From Aeriscardovia aeriphila (GTDB lineage Bacteria; Actinomycetota; Actinomycetes; Actinomycetales; Bifidobacteriaceae), in contig NZ_MWWU01000002.1 of NCBI RefSeq assembly GCF_002259595.1, positions 434,001 through 498,000 of the forward strand: a stretch of 64,000 nt of DNA, given 5' to 3'. Both the position numbers and the translations under genes were made by a program. Of the stretch, positions 40,831 through 50,106 are shown piece after piece. The notes under the pieces are model-generated. The model saw only the letters and a program-made list of their open reading frames with translations. It did no database searches and was not told the origin of the DNA. Every line of letters starts with the position of its first letter. The first letter of the stretch is position 1.

Positions 40831-41949
40831 ATGGCTCAAGATATTGAAATTGGCCTTGGCAAGACCGGCCGTATTGCATACTCTCTCGACGATATTGCTA
40901 TTGTTCCTTCTCGCAGGACTCGCGACCCTCGTGATGTGTCGGTGGCATGGCAATTGGACGCTTTCTACTTTGACATTCCGATCATGGGTGCGCCGATGGA
41001 TTCGGTGATGAGCCCAGAAACTGCTATCAAGCTCGGTCAGCTCGGTGGCGTGGGAGTGCTCGACCTGGAAGGTTTGTGGACGCGCTACGAGGACCCTACT
41101 CCTCTGCTGCATGAGATTGCGCATTTGCCAGCTGAGGAAGCGACGAAGCGCATGCAGGCCATTTATGCTGAGCCAGTCAAACGTGATCTGATTGCCGAAA
41201 GGTTGAAGCAGATTCGCGACGCGGGAGTGCCTGTTGCGGGTGCTTTGACCCCAGGGCGTACGAAAGAGTTTTATAAGACGGTTATTGACGCCGGTGTTGA
41301 CCTCTTCGTCATTCGTGGCACGACTGTTTCGGCAGAGCATGTGTCGAGCAACGATGAACCGTTGAATCTGCGCCGTTTCATCTACGAGCTGGACGTGCCG
41401 GTGATTGTGGGTGGTGCGGCAACCTACCAGGCTGCTCTGCATTTGATGCGTACGGGTGCTGCTGGCGTTCTGGTCGGCTTCGGCGGTGGTGCTACTTCCA
41501 CGACGAGGGCAACCTGCGGTATTGAAGCTCCGATGGCTACTGCTCTGGCGGATGCTGCCGCTGCTCGCCGCGATTATATGGATGAGTCTGGGGGCCGTTA
41601 CGTCCACCTGATTGCTGACGGTGGCCTGGGTGATACGGGTTCGATTGTGAAGGCTTTCGCGATGGGTGCTGACGGTGTGATGTTGGGCACTGTTCTGGCT
41701 CGTGCTGATGAGGCTCCTGGCCAGGGCATGCACTGGGGTAATGAGTCGCATCATCCGATTCTTCCGCGCGGTCAGCGTGTGAGCGTGGGTACTGTGGCTC
41801 CTTTGGATCAGATCATTAACGGCCCGAGCCATTTCGCTGATGGTAAGACGAATGTGGTGGGTGCTTTGCGTCGCACGTTGGCGTCGACGGGTTATGTGGA
41901 TTTGAAGAGTTTCCAAAAGTGCCCGGTTATTGTTGATCACAATCGTTAA
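40831..41949 (+). CDS. guaB3: GuaB3-type IMP dehydrogenase-related protein
   Basis: A protein of 372 residues with one IMPDH/GMPR TIM barrel and no CBS pair. Seen: YSLDDIAIVPSRRTRDPRDV at the start, IMGAPMDSVMSPETA, GGVGVLDLEGLWTRYEDP, the flexible loop with the catalytic Cys (TSTTRATCGIEAP), and LIADGGLGDTGSIVKAFAMGADGVMLGT. The actinobacterial GuaB3 subgroup is usually beside guaB2 and has been linked to GMP/IMP interconversion; the exact reaction was long uncertain. Start ATG 40831. A variant of the recurring word (AAGATTGTCACCG) follows at 41964. Confidence 0.9.
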   Translation: MAQDIEIGLGKTGRIAYSLDDIAIVPSRRTRDPRDVSVAWQLDAFYFDIPIMGAPMDSVMSPETAIKLGQLGGVGVLDLEGLWTRYEDPTPLLHEIAHLPAEEATKRMQAIYAEPVKRDLIAERLKQIRDAGVPVAGALTPGRTKEFYKTVIDAGVDLFVIRGTTVSAEHVSSNDEPLNLRRFIYELDVPVIVGGAATYQAALHLMRTGAAGVLVGFGGGATSTTRATCGIEAPMATALADAAAARRDYMDESGGRYVHLIADGGLGDTGSIVKAFAMGADGVMLGTVLARADEAPGQGMHWGNESHHPILPRGQRVSVGTVAPLDQIINGPSHFADGKTNVVGALRRTLASTGYVDLKSFQKCPVIVDHNR

Positions 41950-42221
41950 GGCTCCTATGGCTTAAGATTGTCACCGCGTTTCATCAGCCGCGCTGGGGTG
42001 GGTTTGCAGTGTTCGCTGCGCTCACCTGGCGCGGTTTTTTGTAGCCTTGCGTCTCGACAATTGACTCTGAACGCAATTGTGCTGTGGATTGCATGCTTAC
42101 GCACAGGTTTATCGTTGCAATGACGCGGTTTTTACCTAATTTTCCACGAAATTGCACAAAAGCTTACCAGCGTGTTGTAAAACTCCTATTCTCATGTGTA
42201 AATGATGAGAAGGAGAAAGAT

Positions 42222-42713
42222 ATGGCCCTTGCACCATTCTGCGGACTCCCCGACAGCTATCACGGAAGCCACCGCATCTTCAAAGCCCGCGTCCAATTCC
42301 TCACTTACGGTCAACCCACCAATGTGACGGTGTGCTACACCGACCATGCTCACCCTGATGAAGAGAGCATCGCCATGGCTCAACAGGTCATCTTGGTGAC
42401 CATGCGCGCTATGGACATTGTCAGGAAGAAGATGCCCGAAAAGGTTCTCGACGACAAAGCCTCTCCTGTTGTTATTCAACGCTTAGTCAATATGCGCGAG
42501 ATTATGACCTATTTCAACATCGTCTTTGGAAAGCCTCAGGCTCTCGCCAATAAGCTTCCGGTGACGATGAGTGGCATTCATATCACGTTTACGAATGATT
42601 CCACGGTGGAAGCAAGCCTCGCTATGTGGATCGGTCAGGAAACACACCAAGGCTGTGTGGTGATGAGGAAAGATGGGCAGCGCTGGCTGTCCGTGTTCCT
42701 TGACATCGGCTAA
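42222..42713 (+). CDS. Hypothetical protein, unknown
   Basis: About 163 residues from ATG 42222, which has a strong AGAAGGAG ribosome site; the open frame upstream lacks one. No family is recognised. It is soluble, has a predicted alpha/beta character, and Cys only at CGLP, CYTD and GCVVM. A middle segment (MAQQVILVTMRAMDIVRKKMPEKVL) looks like an amphipathic helix. It stands alone between guaB3 and the acyl-CoA ligases, and a variant word (TGGTAATCTTGAG, 42750) lies 37 bases beyond its stop. Good ribosome site and codon use support that it is real. Confidence 0.6.
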   Translation: MALAPFCGLPDSYHGSHRIFKARVQFLTYGQPTNVTVCYTDHAHPDEESIAMAQQVILVTMRAMDIVRKKMPEKVLDDKASPVVIQRLVNMREIMTYFNIVFGKPQALANKLPVTMSGIHITFTNDSTVEASLAMWIGQETHQGCVVMRKDGQRWLSVFLDIG

Positions 42714-42869
42714 AAGCTTGGCGCTCGCCGCGCTGCGGATTGCGCGTAGTGGTAATCTTGAGCCATTATTCTGAGAAAACGCTGAGAAGAAAAGGCAGAT
42801 TACGGATAATCGTCAGGAAACTGGGGAAAGTTTCCCCATTCGTTATCTCCTCGCGGTAGTGTAAATCTC

Positions 42870-45002
42870 ATGTTGAGGTATTACACCACCGCCATTGAGG
42901 CACCACAGGTCGAGCAAAGCGACACCTTCTACACTCTTCTTGCAGCTCGCGCGTCCCTGCATCCCGAGGACACCGTGGCACAATACCGCGATCCACACGC
43001 CGACACCAGTGACTGGGTCACCGTTTCCGCACACGAGATGCTCTCCACCGTGCGCGCTGCAGCAAAAGGCTTGCTCGCCGCTGAAGTCAAGAAGGGCGAT
43101 CGTGTCGTCATCTACTCAGCCACAATGTACGAATGGGGTGTGCTCGACTTCGCCTGCGCAGCTATCGGCGCAGTCCTCGTGCCCATCTACGAAACCGACT
43201 CCTCCCGCCAAGCAGAAGGCATCTGCCAAGCAGTCAACCCCACCCTCGCCTTCGCAGACACCGGCGAACACGCCATGATGCTCGAAGACGTTCTTGAGCG
43301 CGTCGACAGCTTGCAAAAAGTCTACTGCTTCGCCACCGACGGCCTGCCCGCACTCCAAGAGCGCGGCAGAGCAGTCAGCGACGAGCAGCTCGACGAGGCA
43401 ATCTCCAAGGTTCATACGGATGACATTGCCACCATCGTCTACACCTCCGGTTCGACGGGTAAGCCGAAGGGTGCGCAGCTGACTTATCGCAACTTCCTGT
43501 GCGTGGTTAAGGATGGATGGAAGGTTCTTCCGGGCATGCTCAACGATTACAATCGTCTGCTGCTCTTCCTTCCTCTCGCCCACTGCTTCGCCCGCTATAT
43601 TCAGTATTGCTCGATCTGCAACAATGGTGTTGTAGCGTATGTGTCCTCGGCAAAGCACCTGCTCGCGGACCTCAGAAGTTTCAAGCCAACCTACCTGCTG
43701 GGTGTTCCTCGCGTGTTCGAGAAGGTGTATAACGCTGCGTCTCAAAAGGCAGGCCCTGGCATCAAGGGTTCTATTTTCCAAAAGGCCTATGAGCATTTCG
43801 TCCAGTGGAGCAAGGATGAGCAGGACGGTAAAGCCCACCCGGCATCGGAACGCATTTCCCATGCCTTCTACATGAAGACTGTCGGTGACACCGTTAAGGA
43901 CGCGCTGGGCGCGAATATGGCCTGGCTGGCCTGTGGTGGTGCTCCTTTGAACCCGGACCTTGCCCACTTCTTCCAAGGCATTGACGGCATCACCTTCATC
44001 CAGGGCTATGGCATGACGGAATGCGCTGCTCCGTGCATTGTGAATTTTGAAGATGCCAACCGCATTGGCGCTGTGGGCAAACCAGGCCCTGGCATCGAAT
44101 TGCGCATCAGCGATGAAGGCGAGCTGCAAATCAAGGGCGACAACGTCTTCCACGGCTATCTCGACGACCCTGAGCGTACAGCAGAAGCCATGACCGAAGA
44201 CGGCTGGCTGCGCTCCGGCGATTTGGCCAAGATTGACGACGACGGTTTCGTCTGGATCACTGGCCGCAAGAAGGATTTGATTATCACTGCCGGTGGTAAG
44301 AACGTGTCGCCTGGCCCGCTCGAGGAAGTGATCGGCAAGTGCCCGATCGTCTCGCATGCCGTCGTTTTGGGTGATTTGAAGCCGTTCATCTCTGCTCTCA
44401 TCACTTTGGATGAAGGAATGGTGAAGACGTGGCTCAAGAAGCAGCATATGGACCCTGAAATGAGCATGGAGCAGGCGGCGAATAACCCTGCGGTGCGCGC
44501 GTATGTTCAGCAGTTTATTGACCGCGCCAATATGAGTGTTTCGCGTGCTGAATCGGTGCGTAAATTTGTCATTCTTCCTGCTGATTTCAGCCAGGAAGAG
44601 GGCACGATGACCCCGTCGATGAAGGTTATTCGCCCGAAGGTTCTCACGCACTATTCTGACGTCATTGAAAAGCAGATTTACACTCCGGCTCCTGGAACCC
44701 AGCCTCGCCCCAGCGATGTGGACCAGCTTTTCGACAGGATGTCGGATGCGGCACGCAACGCTTCGAACCAGATTGGTCAGGCGGTGAACCAGGCTTCTGC
44801 TCGCGTGGCGGAAGGTAGGGATTCGGTGGTTGCAGCGTGGAAGAACCGCGATAAGGCGGATAATTCCAACGCTGATAGCAACGCTGACGCTGATGCTGAT
44901 GCTGAGGCTGCGCAGAATACTGAATCAGCACAGAGCGCTGAGGAGAACACTCCAACAGCTCCAGCAGCTGACACTACCGCTGCCAGCACTAGATCCGACT
45001 AA
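42870..45002 (+). CDS. Long-chain-fatty-acid-CoA ligase (AMP-binding, FadD15-like)
   Basis: A protein of 710 residues that activates fatty acids to acyl-CoA via acyl-AMP. Motifs: P-loop IVYTSGSTGKPKGAQLTYRN (about 190-209), QGYGMTECAA (substrate loop), WLRSGDLAKIDDDGFVWITGRKKD, and the C-terminal Lys region KDLIITAGGKNVSPGPLEEVI. The C-terminal 90 residues form a disordered, Ala/Asp-rich tail with repeats of NADSNADADADAEA. Start ATG 42870 lacks a clear ribosome site and may be leaderless. It is followed by a second, similar ligase. Paralogues of this type in actinobacteria make acyl-CoA for phospholipid remodelling. Confidence 0.9.
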   Translation: MLRYYTTAIEAPQVEQSDTFYTLLAARASLHPEDTVAQYRDPHADTSDWVTVSAHEMLSTVRAAAKGLLAAEVKKGDRVVIYSATMYEWGVLDFACAAIGAVLVPIYETDSSRQAEGICQAVNPTLAFADTGEHAMMLEDVLERVDSLQKVYCFATDGLPALQERGRAVSDEQLDEAISKVHTDDIATIVYTSGSTGKPKGAQLTYRNFLCVVKDGWKVLPGMLNDYNRLLLFLPLAHCFARYIQYCSICNNGVVAYVSSAKHLLADLRSFKPTYLLGVPRVFEKVYNAASQKAGPGIKGSIFQKAYEHFVQWSKDEQDGKAHPASERISHAFYMKTVGDTVKDALGANMAWLACGGAPLNPDLAHFFQGIDGITFIQGYGMTECAAPCIVNFEDANRIGAVGKPGPGIELRISDEGELQIKGDNVFHGYLDDPERTAEAMTEDGWLRSGDLAKIDDDGFVWITGRKKDLIITAGGKNVSPGPLEEVIGKCPIVSHAVVLGDLKPFISALITLDEGMVKTWLKKQHMDPEMSMEQAANNPAVRAYVQQFIDRANMSVSRAESVRKFVILPADFSQEEGTMTPSMKVIRPKVLTHYSDVIEKQIYTPAPGTQPRPSDVDQLFDRMSDAARNASNQIGQAVNQASARVAEGRDSVVAAWKNRDKADNSNADSNADADADAEAAQNTESAQSAEENTPTAPAADTTAASTRSD

Positions 45003-45009
45003 GCTCACA

Positions 45010-45081
45010 GCTCAGCCAACTGAAATAGCTCAGCCTGCTGAAATAGCTCAGCCGATTCAGTCAGCTCAGCCAGCCCAGACA
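45010..45081 (+). repeat. Four tandem 18-base units between the two acyl-CoA ligase genes
   Basis: Units start at GCTCAGCC at 45010, 45028, 45046 and 45064; each is 18 bases and they diverge in their second half (for example AACTGAAATA, TGCTGAAATA). Being a multiple of three, the array is translatable in the +1 frame as AQPxEI-type repeats; it may be a frameshifted remnant of an upstream gene tail. The ribosome site of the second ligase lies beyond it. Confidence 0.75.
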
Positions 45082-45114
45082 AAACACATTAAGCGCAGAA
45101 CGACAAGGAAAGCC

Positions 45115-46947
45115 ATGAAAAAGCAGTACACCACACCCAGCGAGGACGTCGACGTCGATCGCAGCGTTTACACCATCCTGCAAGACCGCGTCGAACGCAT
45201 GCCTGAGCAAGCCCTGGTCGAATACCGCGATAAGAACAACCAATGGCATGAAATAAGTGCCACCGAGTTCATCGCTCTCGTGCGCGAGCTTGCCAAAGGC
45301 CTCCTCGCCTCGGGCGTAGGCACAGGAACCCCAGTGGCAATCTTGTCGCATACTCGTTACGAGTGGACCGCACTGGACACCGCCATCATGGCAATCGGCG
45401 CAATCACTGTGCCAATCTATGAAACCAACTCCCCCGCGCAGGTGAAAAACATCCTGCTCGACGCCGCCGTACAATACGCCTTTGCCGAGGACGACGAGCA
45501 GCTGGCGAAGTTTGACGCAGTGAAGCCCGAAACTCCCCTGCTCAAAACCGTTTACGTGATTGAAAACCATGCGCTCGACTCGCTCAAAGAGCTCGGCCGC
45601 GAGGTCAGCGACGAAACTCTTGACCAGGCGATCAACTCGGTGACGGGCTCAACTCTGGCCACCATCGTCTATACTTCTGGCTCCACAGGGACGCCGAAGG
45701 GTGTGGAAATCGAACATCGCAATTTCGTTTCGATTTGCGAAGCGAGCAAGCAGTCGATGCCCGGCATTGTGCGCCGCCCGAACGGCTCCTACCTGTGCTT
45801 CCTGCCGTTCGCTCACGTTTTCGCCCGCTTCATGCAATTCCTCGTGTTCGAGTCAGAGATGAAGCTGTCGATCGGCGGTTCGATGAAGACGATCCTTCAA
45901 GATTTCCGCCACGTCAAGCCAACCCTCGTGCTGGGCGTTCCACGCGTGTTTGAGAAGGTGTATAACGCGGCGACGCAGAAGGCTGGCCGTGGTGCTGCCG
46001 GTTACCTGTTTGCTCGCGCCGCTCGAATTGCTCGCGCCTGGTCTCGCGCTCAGCAAGACGTGGTGTACGGCCGCAGCGAGCGCATCCCTGCATGGCTTAA
46101 CTTGCAGCGCAACGTCTATTCGGCACTCGTCTACTCCAAGATCCGCGAAGTGCTGGGCGGTAACGTCGACTACATCGTCTGTGGTGGCGCTCCTCTCGAC
46201 CAGGACATCGCGCACTTCTTCAACGGCTGTGGCCTGCCTTTGCTGGAAGGCTATGGCTTGACGGAAACCTGTGCTCCGGCAACGGTCAACCCGGAGAAGG
46301 GCTATCGCATTGGTACTGTTGGTGTGCCGCTGGCTGGTATGAGCGTTGGTGTTGCTGATGACGATGAGATTGTCATTGCTGGTGGTTCGATTGCTCGCGG
46401 CTATCACAACGCCCCCGAAGCTACTGCTGACACCTTTGACGCGGATGGCTGGTTCCACACGGGCGACTTGGGTGACATCGACGAGCAAGGTTTCGTCACC
46501 ATCACCGGCCGCAAGAAGGATCTGATTATCACCGCTGGTGGTAAGAACGTGTCTCCTGCTGGTTTGGAAGCTTCGGTGATGACGAGCCCTGTGGTTGCTC
46601 AGTGCGTGGTGATTGGCGATAGGAAGCCGTTTATCGCTGCTCTGGTCACTCTCGACCTGGCTGATACGAATTCTTGGCTCGCTTCTCAAGGCGCTGCCGA
46701 GGTGGAAAGCTTGCAGGAGGCTCGCGAGAACCCTCTGGTTCGCGCTGAGGTGTCCCGCGCCGTGTCCGTGGCGAACAAGCAGGTGTCGCGCGCTGAGTCG
46801 ATCCGTAAGTTTGAAATTCTTGACAGTCAGTTCACTGAGGCGAACGGCATGCTCACCCCGTCGTTGAAGACGAAGCGTGCGGTTATTGTGCGTAATTTGC
46901 AGCAGGTGATCGACGAGAAGATTTACACTGCCCCTCAGCAGCACTGA
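45115..46947 (+). CDS. Long-chain-fatty-acid-CoA ligase, second paralogue
   Basis: A protein of 610 residues from ATG 45115, preceded by ACAAGGAAAG. It shares the FadD15 layout of its neighbour: TIVYTSGSTGTPKGVEIEHRN (P-loop), LEGYGLTETCAP, WFHTGDLGDIDEQGFVTITGRKKD, KDLIITAGGKNVSPAG. It lacks the disordered tail. The two genes are 112 bases apart, so they probably form one operon from local duplication with later divergence, perhaps giving different chain-length ranges. It ends before a CTCAAGATTATCAG word (46952) and a terminator. Confidence 0.91.
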   Translation: MKKQYTTPSEDVDVDRSVYTILQDRVERMPEQALVEYRDKNNQWHEISATEFIALVRELAKGLLASGVGTGTPVAILSHTRYEWTALDTAIMAIGAITVPIYETNSPAQVKNILLDAAVQYAFAEDDEQLAKFDAVKPETPLLKTVYVIENHALDSLKELGREVSDETLDQAINSVTGSTLATIVYTSGSTGTPKGVEIEHRNFVSICEASKQSMPGIVRRPNGSYLCFLPFAHVFARFMQFLVFESEMKLSIGGSMKTILQDFRHVKPTLVLGVPRVFEKVYNAATQKAGRGAAGYLFARAARIARAWSRAQQDVVYGRSERIPAWLNLQRNVYSALVYSKIREVLGGNVDYIVCGGAPLDQDIAHFFNGCGLPLLEGYGLTETCAPATVNPEKGYRIGTVGVPLAGMSVGVADDDEIVIAGGSIARGYHNAPEATADTFDADGWFHTGDLGDIDEQGFVTITGRKKDLIITAGGKNVSPAGLEASVMTSPVVAQCVVIGDRKPFIAALVTLDLADTNSWLASQGAAEVESLQEARENPLVRAEVSRAVSVANKQVSRAESIRKFEILDSQFTEANGMLTPSLKTKRAVIVRNLQQVIDEKIYTAPQQH

Positions 46948-46990
46948 ATTTCTCAAGATTATCAGCGCGCCTCATCGGGCGCATACAAAT

Positions 46991-47017
46991 AATGGCGAGG
47001 CCAATAGCCTCGCCATT
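46991..47017. terminator. Bidirectional terminator between ligase and clpP2
   Basis: AATGGCGAGGC (46991-47001) pairs perfectly with GCCTCGCCATT (47007-47017), with T4 after it on the plus strand. It serves the plus-strand ligase and the minus-strand clpP2. Confidence 0.88.
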
Positions 47018-47050
47018 TTCATATTATTCGATTGTGCGGTGTTTCTGCAC

Positions 47051-47713
47051 TCACTTGCGGTGAGGCAGAACCTCATCCACGATGCCGTAATCCTTGGCCT
47101 CTTGTGCTGTCAGAATAGTGTCAATCTCAATGTCCTTGCGAATGCGCTCAGGAGACTGACCAGTATGCTTGGCCATCGTGTTCTCCAACCATTCACGCAT
47201 GCGCAACAGCTCACGAGCTTGCACTTCAATTTCGGAAGCCTTGCCGAAACCCTGGCCAATTGCTGGCTGGTGGATCAGCACGCGAGCATTCGGCAGCATG
47301 AGACGCTTGCCCTTGGTGCCAGCAGCCAAAATCACGGATGCAGCAGAAGCAGCCTGACCCAAGCACACCGTTTGAATTTCTGGCTTGATGTACTGCATGG
47401 TGTCGTAAATGGCCGTCATAGCAGTCATCGAGCCACCAGGGGAATTGATGTACATCATGATGTCACGGTTAGGGTCCTGGCTTTCGAGAACCAGAAGCTG
47501 AGCCATGAGGTCATCGGCAGAAGTGTCGTCAACCTGCGCACCCAAGAAGATGATGCGGTTTTCGAAGAGACGAGAGTATGGGTTCGTCGTCTTCACACCG
47601 TAGGGAGTGCGCTCGGTGTACTCGGGCAGCACGTAGCGCATCTGTGGAGAGGTGAACGTGTTGCCTGCCAGGCGCTCAGCGCGAGCGACGAAACGAGCTT
47701 CTTCACTAGCCAT
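47051..47713 (-). CDS. clpP2: ATP-dependent Clp protease proteolytic subunit, ClpP2
   Basis: A protein of 220 residues, serine peptidase family S14. The nucleophile Ser is in LGQAASAASVIL, the catalytic His in ARVLIHQP, and the Asp in a downstream segment; FLGAQVDD and [20 protein letters not shown] are conserved. As in other actinobacteria, two ClpP subunits are encoded side by side and mix into one complex. Start ATG 47713 is 1 base from the stop of clpP1. Confidence 0.94.
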   Translation of the reverse strand: MASEEARFVARAERLAGNTFTSPQMRYVLPEYTERTPYGVKTTNPYSRLFENRIIFLGAQVDDTSADDLMAQLLVLESQDPNRDIMMYINSPGGSMTAMTAIYDTMQYIKPEIQTVCLGQAASAASVILAAGTKGKRLMLPNARVLIHQPAIGQGFGKASEIEVQARELLRMREWLENTMAKHTGQSPERIRKDIEIDTILTAQEAKDYGIVDEVLPHRK

Positions 47714-47714
47714 G

Positions 47715-48344
47715 TCACTCTCCCTTCTGTGATTGCACGGCCTTGTTCAGCGAGTTACGGTCGGTGATGATGTGATCGACGAAACCGTAATCGAGAGCCT
47801 GCTGTGCGGTGTACCAGTGGTCGTAAGCGTTGTCCTCATAGATCTGCTCAATGGTGTGGCCGGTCTGCTGAGCAGTGAGCTCACCCAAAGTCTTCTTCAT
47901 ATCCATGATGAGTTCCGCGTTGACGCGCACATCCGTCTCGGTACCGCCGATGCCGCCAGATGGCTGGTGCATCAGAACGCGTGCGTGAGAGGTGATGAAA
48001 CGCTTGCCAGGAGTGCCCGAGGAGAGCAGGAACTGACCCATCGATGCGGCCATACCCACGGCAATGGTTGCCACGTCTGGCTCGATGAGCTGCATGGTGT
48101 CGTAGATTGCCATGCCGGCGGTGATGGAACCGCCTGGGGAATTGATGTACAGCCAGATGTCCTTTTCAGGGTCTTCAGCGGCGAGCATCAGCATTTGAGC
48201 GCAGATGACGTTGGCGTTCTCATCTTTCACTTCGTCGCCGAGCCAAATAATGCGGTTCTTCAGCAAACGGTTGAAGATCGGGTTTGCACCAGCGAGTGCT
48301 GCACCGTCGCCATCATCCATTACTGGAGTAAACGGAGAAGTCAC
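47715..48344 (-). CDS. clpP1: ATP-dependent Clp protease proteolytic subunit, ClpP1
   Basis: A protein of 209 residues. Ser in [15 protein letters not shown], His in [11 protein letters not shown], and IIWLGDEV with [19 protein letters not shown]. The start is GTG 48344 with AAGGAG 5 bases before it. It is first in the clpP1-clpP2 operon. It degrades regulatory and misfolded proteins with ClpX or ClpC (genes not in the window). Promoter control by ClgR in relatives is known; no motif was identified here. Confidence 0.94.
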   Translation of the reverse strand: MTSPFTPVMDDGDGAALAGANPIFNRLLKNRIIWLGDEVKDENANVICAQMLMLAAEDPEKDIWLYINSPGGSITAGMAIYDTMQLIEPDVATIAVGMAASMGQFLLSSGTPGKRFITSHARVLMHQPSGGIGGTETDVRVNAELIMDMKKTLGELTAQQTGHTIEQIYEDNAYDHWYTAQQALDYGFVDHIITDRNSLNKAVQSQKGE

Positions 48345-48680
48345 GGTAACTCCTTGTCTTTTTAAACTATCCGTCCTCTACCTTACAGCATTGTGCGAGC
48401 TGCTGGGTAAGTTTCGCAACCGGCTAGTTTCAAAACTTAAGTCCTTTTGGCTCAAGTTTAGTGCACTTGAGCGAACACCTCGCCGGTAAGCCTGCCCTCA
48501 CAGCTGAATATGTTCTGGGCTGAACCCAGATTATCATTGACGCACAAGGTTACTGCAAAGGGTAACTGTTCAGTGCCGCTGCACAGATAAACTGCACAGA
48601 TAAACTGCGCAGATCGCTTCACAGCTTCACTGCATACAAAAAATCCCCGCCGAAGCGGGGATCGAAAGCCGTTAATCAGC
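48345..48680. promoter_or_regulatory. Intergenic region between clpP1 and tig
   Basis: No gene. It contains the clpP1 promoter region, one exact AGATTATCA word (48528-48536), two 13-base direct repeats CTGCACAGATAAA (48579-48591 and 48592-48604) with a partial third, and the tig terminator. The rest is unremarkable. Confidence 0.5.
48642..48662 (-). terminator. tig terminator
   Basis: AATCCCCGC (48642-48650) pairs with GCGGGGAT (48655-48662) around CGAA; on the minus strand T-rich sequence follows (ACAAAAAA on the plus strand). It lies downstream of tig. Confidence 0.85.
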
Positions 48681-50045
48681 TCACTTGGAAGCAGCAGTCA
48701 TCGAATCTGCAATAGATGCGGCAGCTGCAGCAGCCTGAGCGGAAGCTTCCTCATCGGAGGTTTCTGGCTCATCAGCTGGCAGGTACTCAGAGAAGTCGAC
48801 GACGGTGCCGTCAGAGGTCTTGAAGGTGACCTGACGCATACCGGCGACCATGCCCTTAGAACGGCCCACTTCAGTGACAGCAGAGCCGAGCTGGCCCTGA
48901 CGCACGATGGACTGGATGAACTGGCCTGGATCGATGCCATACTGCTGAGCGATGGTAGCCAAGAAGTCAGTCACATCATTCTGGGAGACTTCGATCTTGA
49001 GGTCTTCAGAGAGCTGGTCGAGAACCATCTGGTCACGCAGCTCCTTCTCGGCCTCATCGGCAGCAGCCTTCTTGTTCTCTTCAGAAGCATCCTTTGGCAG
49101 CTGGTTGATGTGATCATCAGAGAGCTGCTTGGCAACGCCTGCTGGAACAGGAATGTCCAAGCCCTCTTCAAGCTTGGCGATGAAGGCATCGCGAGCTTCC
49201 TGAAGCTGACGACCCTTCGCATCCTGCTCAGCAGCCTTCTTCACGGACTCCTTGAGCTCGTCGAGAGTGTCGAACTCAGAAGCTTCCTGAGCGAAGTCGT
49301 CGTTGAGTTCTGGCAGCTGCTCTTCCTTGACGGAGTTGACGGTGACCTCGATGGAAGCCTTCTCGCCTGCGTGCTCGCCGGAAGCCAATGGTGCTTCGAA
49401 GCTGGTCTTCTCGCCTGCGGTGAGGGTTTCGAGAGCGTCATCCATACCCTCGAGCATGTTGCCAGAACCAATCTGGTAGCTCACGCCGGACTGAGAATCA
49501 ACCTGTTCGCCATCAATGGTTGCGGTCAGGTCAATGTTGACGAAATCGCCCTTCTGAGCAGCGCGATCCACACCCACCAAGGTGCCGAAGCGCTTACGCA
49601 GGCCCTCGAGGCGCTCTGCAACGTCCTCATCCTTGACCTCAGCTGCTGGAATCTCAACTTCCATGCCCTCAAGGCTTGGCAAAGTGAACTCTGGACGAAC
49701 CTCAACCTCAGCGGTGAACTTCAGCTTGGTGTCGTCGTCAGCCTTCATTGGCACAGCCTCAACGTCCAGCTTTGGCTGGTCCATGGGGTGCAACTCGCGC
49801 TTCTGTGCAGCCTTGGCGTACAGCTCTGGAACAGCGTCGTTGACAGCTTCAGAGACGATTGCTGCAAAGCCGAAACGAGCGTCGAGCACAGCAGCTGGCA
49901 CGTGACCCTTACGGAAACCTGGGACGTTGACCTGGGAAGCAATGCGCTGACGGGTCTGGTCGAGATACGGGTCGAGCTCCTTCTGATCCACAGTGACGGT
50001 CATCTTGACCTTGGTTGGCTCGAGCTTCTTGACAGTGGTTCTCAC
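48681..50045 (-). CDS. tig: Trigger factor
   Basis: About 454 residues, the usual length; ribosome-bound chaperone and peptidyl-prolyl isomerase. The ribosome-binding tail contains the signature GFRKGHVPAAVLDARFG (canonical GFRxGxxP). The FKBP-like domain (about 155-245) has KGDFVNIDLTATIDGE and EGMDDALETLTAGEKTSFEAPL. A helical C-terminal domain follows, ending in an Ala/Ser-rich tail. The start is GTG 50045, preceded by GGAG and reading VRTTVKKLEPTKVKM; the ATG 48 bases upstream adds an unconserved extension. It is monocistronic. Confidence 0.96.
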   Translation of the reverse strand: MRTTVKKLEPTKVKMTVTVDQKELDPYLDQTRQRIASQVNVPGFRKGHVPAAVLDARFGFAAIVSEAVNDAVPELYAKAAQKRELHPMDQPKLDVEAVPMKADDDTKLKFTAEVEVRPEFTLPSLEGMEVEIPAAEVKDEDVAERLEGLRKRFGTLVGVDRAAQKGDFVNIDLTATIDGEQVDSQSGVSYQIGSGNMLEGMDDALETLTAGEKTSFEAPLASGEHAGEKASIEVTVNSVKEEQLPELNDDFAQEASEFDTLDELKESVKKAAEQDAKGRQLQEARDAFIAKLEEGLDIPVPAGVAKQLSDDHINQLPKDASEENKKAAADEAEKELRDQMVLDQLSEDLKIEVSQNDVTDFLATIAQQYGIDPGQFIQSIVRQGQLGSAVTEVGRSKGMVAGMRQVTFKTSDGTVVDFSEYLPADEPETSDEEASAQAAAAAASIADSMTAASK

Positions 50046-50106
50046 CCTGAACTCCAATTCCTCGAAAAGTTTCTTGTGTTTCTCTCTTCGCATCTGCGTA
50101 AAGAAA

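Noticed and set aside
44276-44290. GATTATCA in both acyl-CoA ligases (44276 and near 46522)
   Set aside because: It encodes the conserved LIITAGGK segment and lacks the AG before GATTATCA, so it is not counted as a copy of the word.
44830-45114. Upstream extension of the second acyl-CoA ligase through the 18-base repeats
   Set aside because: It overlaps the end of the first ligase in another frame. The ATG at 45115 has a ribosome site and matches the normal family N-terminus.
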